From an uncultured Ruminococcus sp. (GTDB taxonomy: Bacteria > Bacillota > Clostridia > Oscillospirales > Ruminococcaceae): a DNA stretch of 5,475 nt. The position numbers and the translations under genes are program-made. Below are positions 5,003 to 5,475 of this stretch, piece by piece (the stretch's first letter is position 1; every line of letters starts with the position of its first letter). The notes under the pieces are model-generated. The model did not search any database. It was not told the DNA's origin and was given only the letters and a program-made list of their open reading frames with translations. The stretch is taken from the NCBI GenBank assembly GCA_947177715.1, contig CAMWVM010000119.1, positions 1-5,475 of the forward strand, written 5' to 3'.

Positions 5003-5475
5003 ATGATAATTTAATTGAAGACTACCGAACTGTAATTACTAATCATCTTTTAACATCAAATTTAATTGTGGATGTTGTTGGTGATGGGAAATACAGTAAT
5101 AAAGAAAATACAGATCTTATTCCAAGTGAACAATTGCTTTGGGAGAAAATCTTTCCTGCACAATATATTCCCTATACAGTTCAAGAAACAGGAACATATT
5201 TATTCTATGATATTGAAGAAAGTGTTAGTCAGATAAATTCATATTTATCTGTTAATATAATTTTTTGGGTGATTACCCATAAGGATTCAATAAAATACAA
5301 TAACAAATTAAAACTTGACGTGCTATCAAGAGAAATAAAAAATATTATGAATAAAAATTGTAATTTAGGCATTTCAAAAAACAATTTCGTTTCAAATACA
5401 CTGCTGAATGATCAGTTACTAAGCGAGTACACCGGTAGGGCTCTTGTTTTTAATGTTACTGATTTCAATGACAAA
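4999..5475 (+). CDS. Phage-like protein, possible head-tail or tail-completion component (runs off the right edge)
   Basis: 159 codons are open to the end of the window with no stop. The start reads MNDNLIEDYRTVITNHLL. The middle contains YTVQETGTYLFYDIEE (residues 61-76), a beta-rich stretch (VNIIFWVITHKD, 84-95) and a charged helix (LKLDVLSREIKNIMN). It closes with GRALVFNVTDFND (146-158). The pattern of a short helix, a strand with 'ITHKD', a K/R-L-D-x-L-x-x-E-I helix, then a final strand ending xVxDFN resembles small phage neck or tail-completion/terminator proteins of Firmicutes phages. This is pattern memory rather than a verified family match, so treat it as suggestive. It follows a broken ORF with overlapping stop and start, as in tightly packed phage operons. 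No signal peptide or membrane segment is evident. Confidence 0.75.
   Translation, partial: MNDNLIEDYRTVITNHLLTSNLIVDVVGDGKYSNKENTDLIPSEQLLWEKIFPAQYIPYTVQETGTYLFYDIEESVSQINSYLSVNIIFWVITHKDSIKYNNKLKLDVLSREIKNIMNKNCNLGISKNNFVSNTLLNDQLLSEYTGRALVFNVTDFNDK

Noticed and set aside
1..5475. CRISPR array, tRNA, rRNA, insertion sequence or integrase
   Set aside because: No regularly spaced repeats, tRNA-like folds, rRNA signatures, transposase motifs or recombinase motifs were visible on either strand.

Overview
The window looks like low-GC Firmicutes DNA, most likely clostridial or Lachnospiraceae-like. It has AGGAGG-type ribosome binding sites, textbook sigma-A promoters with 17-bp spacers, a Bacillus-type LexA (DinR) operator pair, and frequent TTG/GTG starts. 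Base composition shifts visibly. The left part (an acetyltransferase) has ordinary mixed codons, while everything right of about 950 is very A+T rich and reads like a prophage or another mobile element.

Layout. At the left edge (1-210) is the first part of an unidentified minus-strand gene. It lies behind a SOS-type promoter with one LexA-like box in the -35/-10 spacer and a second just past the predicted transcription start. Next (294-833, minus) is a complete RimJ/RimL-type GNAT N-acetyltransferase with its own consensus promoter at 899-927. From 834 to 1671 I find no convincing gene of normal size. This stretch holds a near-perfect plus-strand sigma-A promoter (1140-1168), a 17-bp direct repeat, several hairpins, and an 11-codon leader ORF with a strong Shine-Dalgarno, so the gene that follows has a predicted leader of roughly 500 nt.

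The centrepiece (1672-4428, plus) is a 918-residue single-subunit RNA polymerase of the two-barrel superfamily, to which eukaryotic RNA-silencing RNA polymerases (QDE-1/RDR) and the SP-beta phage enzyme YonO belong. It carries the DYDGD metal-binding motif (560-564) and, in the correct order, four or five other motifs of the family. It ends in two CxxC-CxxC zinc ribbons and a basic tail. A 10-bp perfect inverted repeat follows it.

Downstream are a 58-residue basic ORF (4603-4779), a small broken ORF (4817-5002), and the start of a larger gene (4999 to the right edge). The last overlaps the broken ORF's stop and resembles phage head-tail or tail-completion proteins. I see no good sigma-A promoter between the polymerase and these genes. 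By analogy with YonO, which transcribes SP-beta late genes, the simplest working model is that the polymerase is made early by the host enzyme from the 1140 promoter and then transcribes the downstream, probably structural, genes. That model is inference; the polymerase identification rests on visible motifs.
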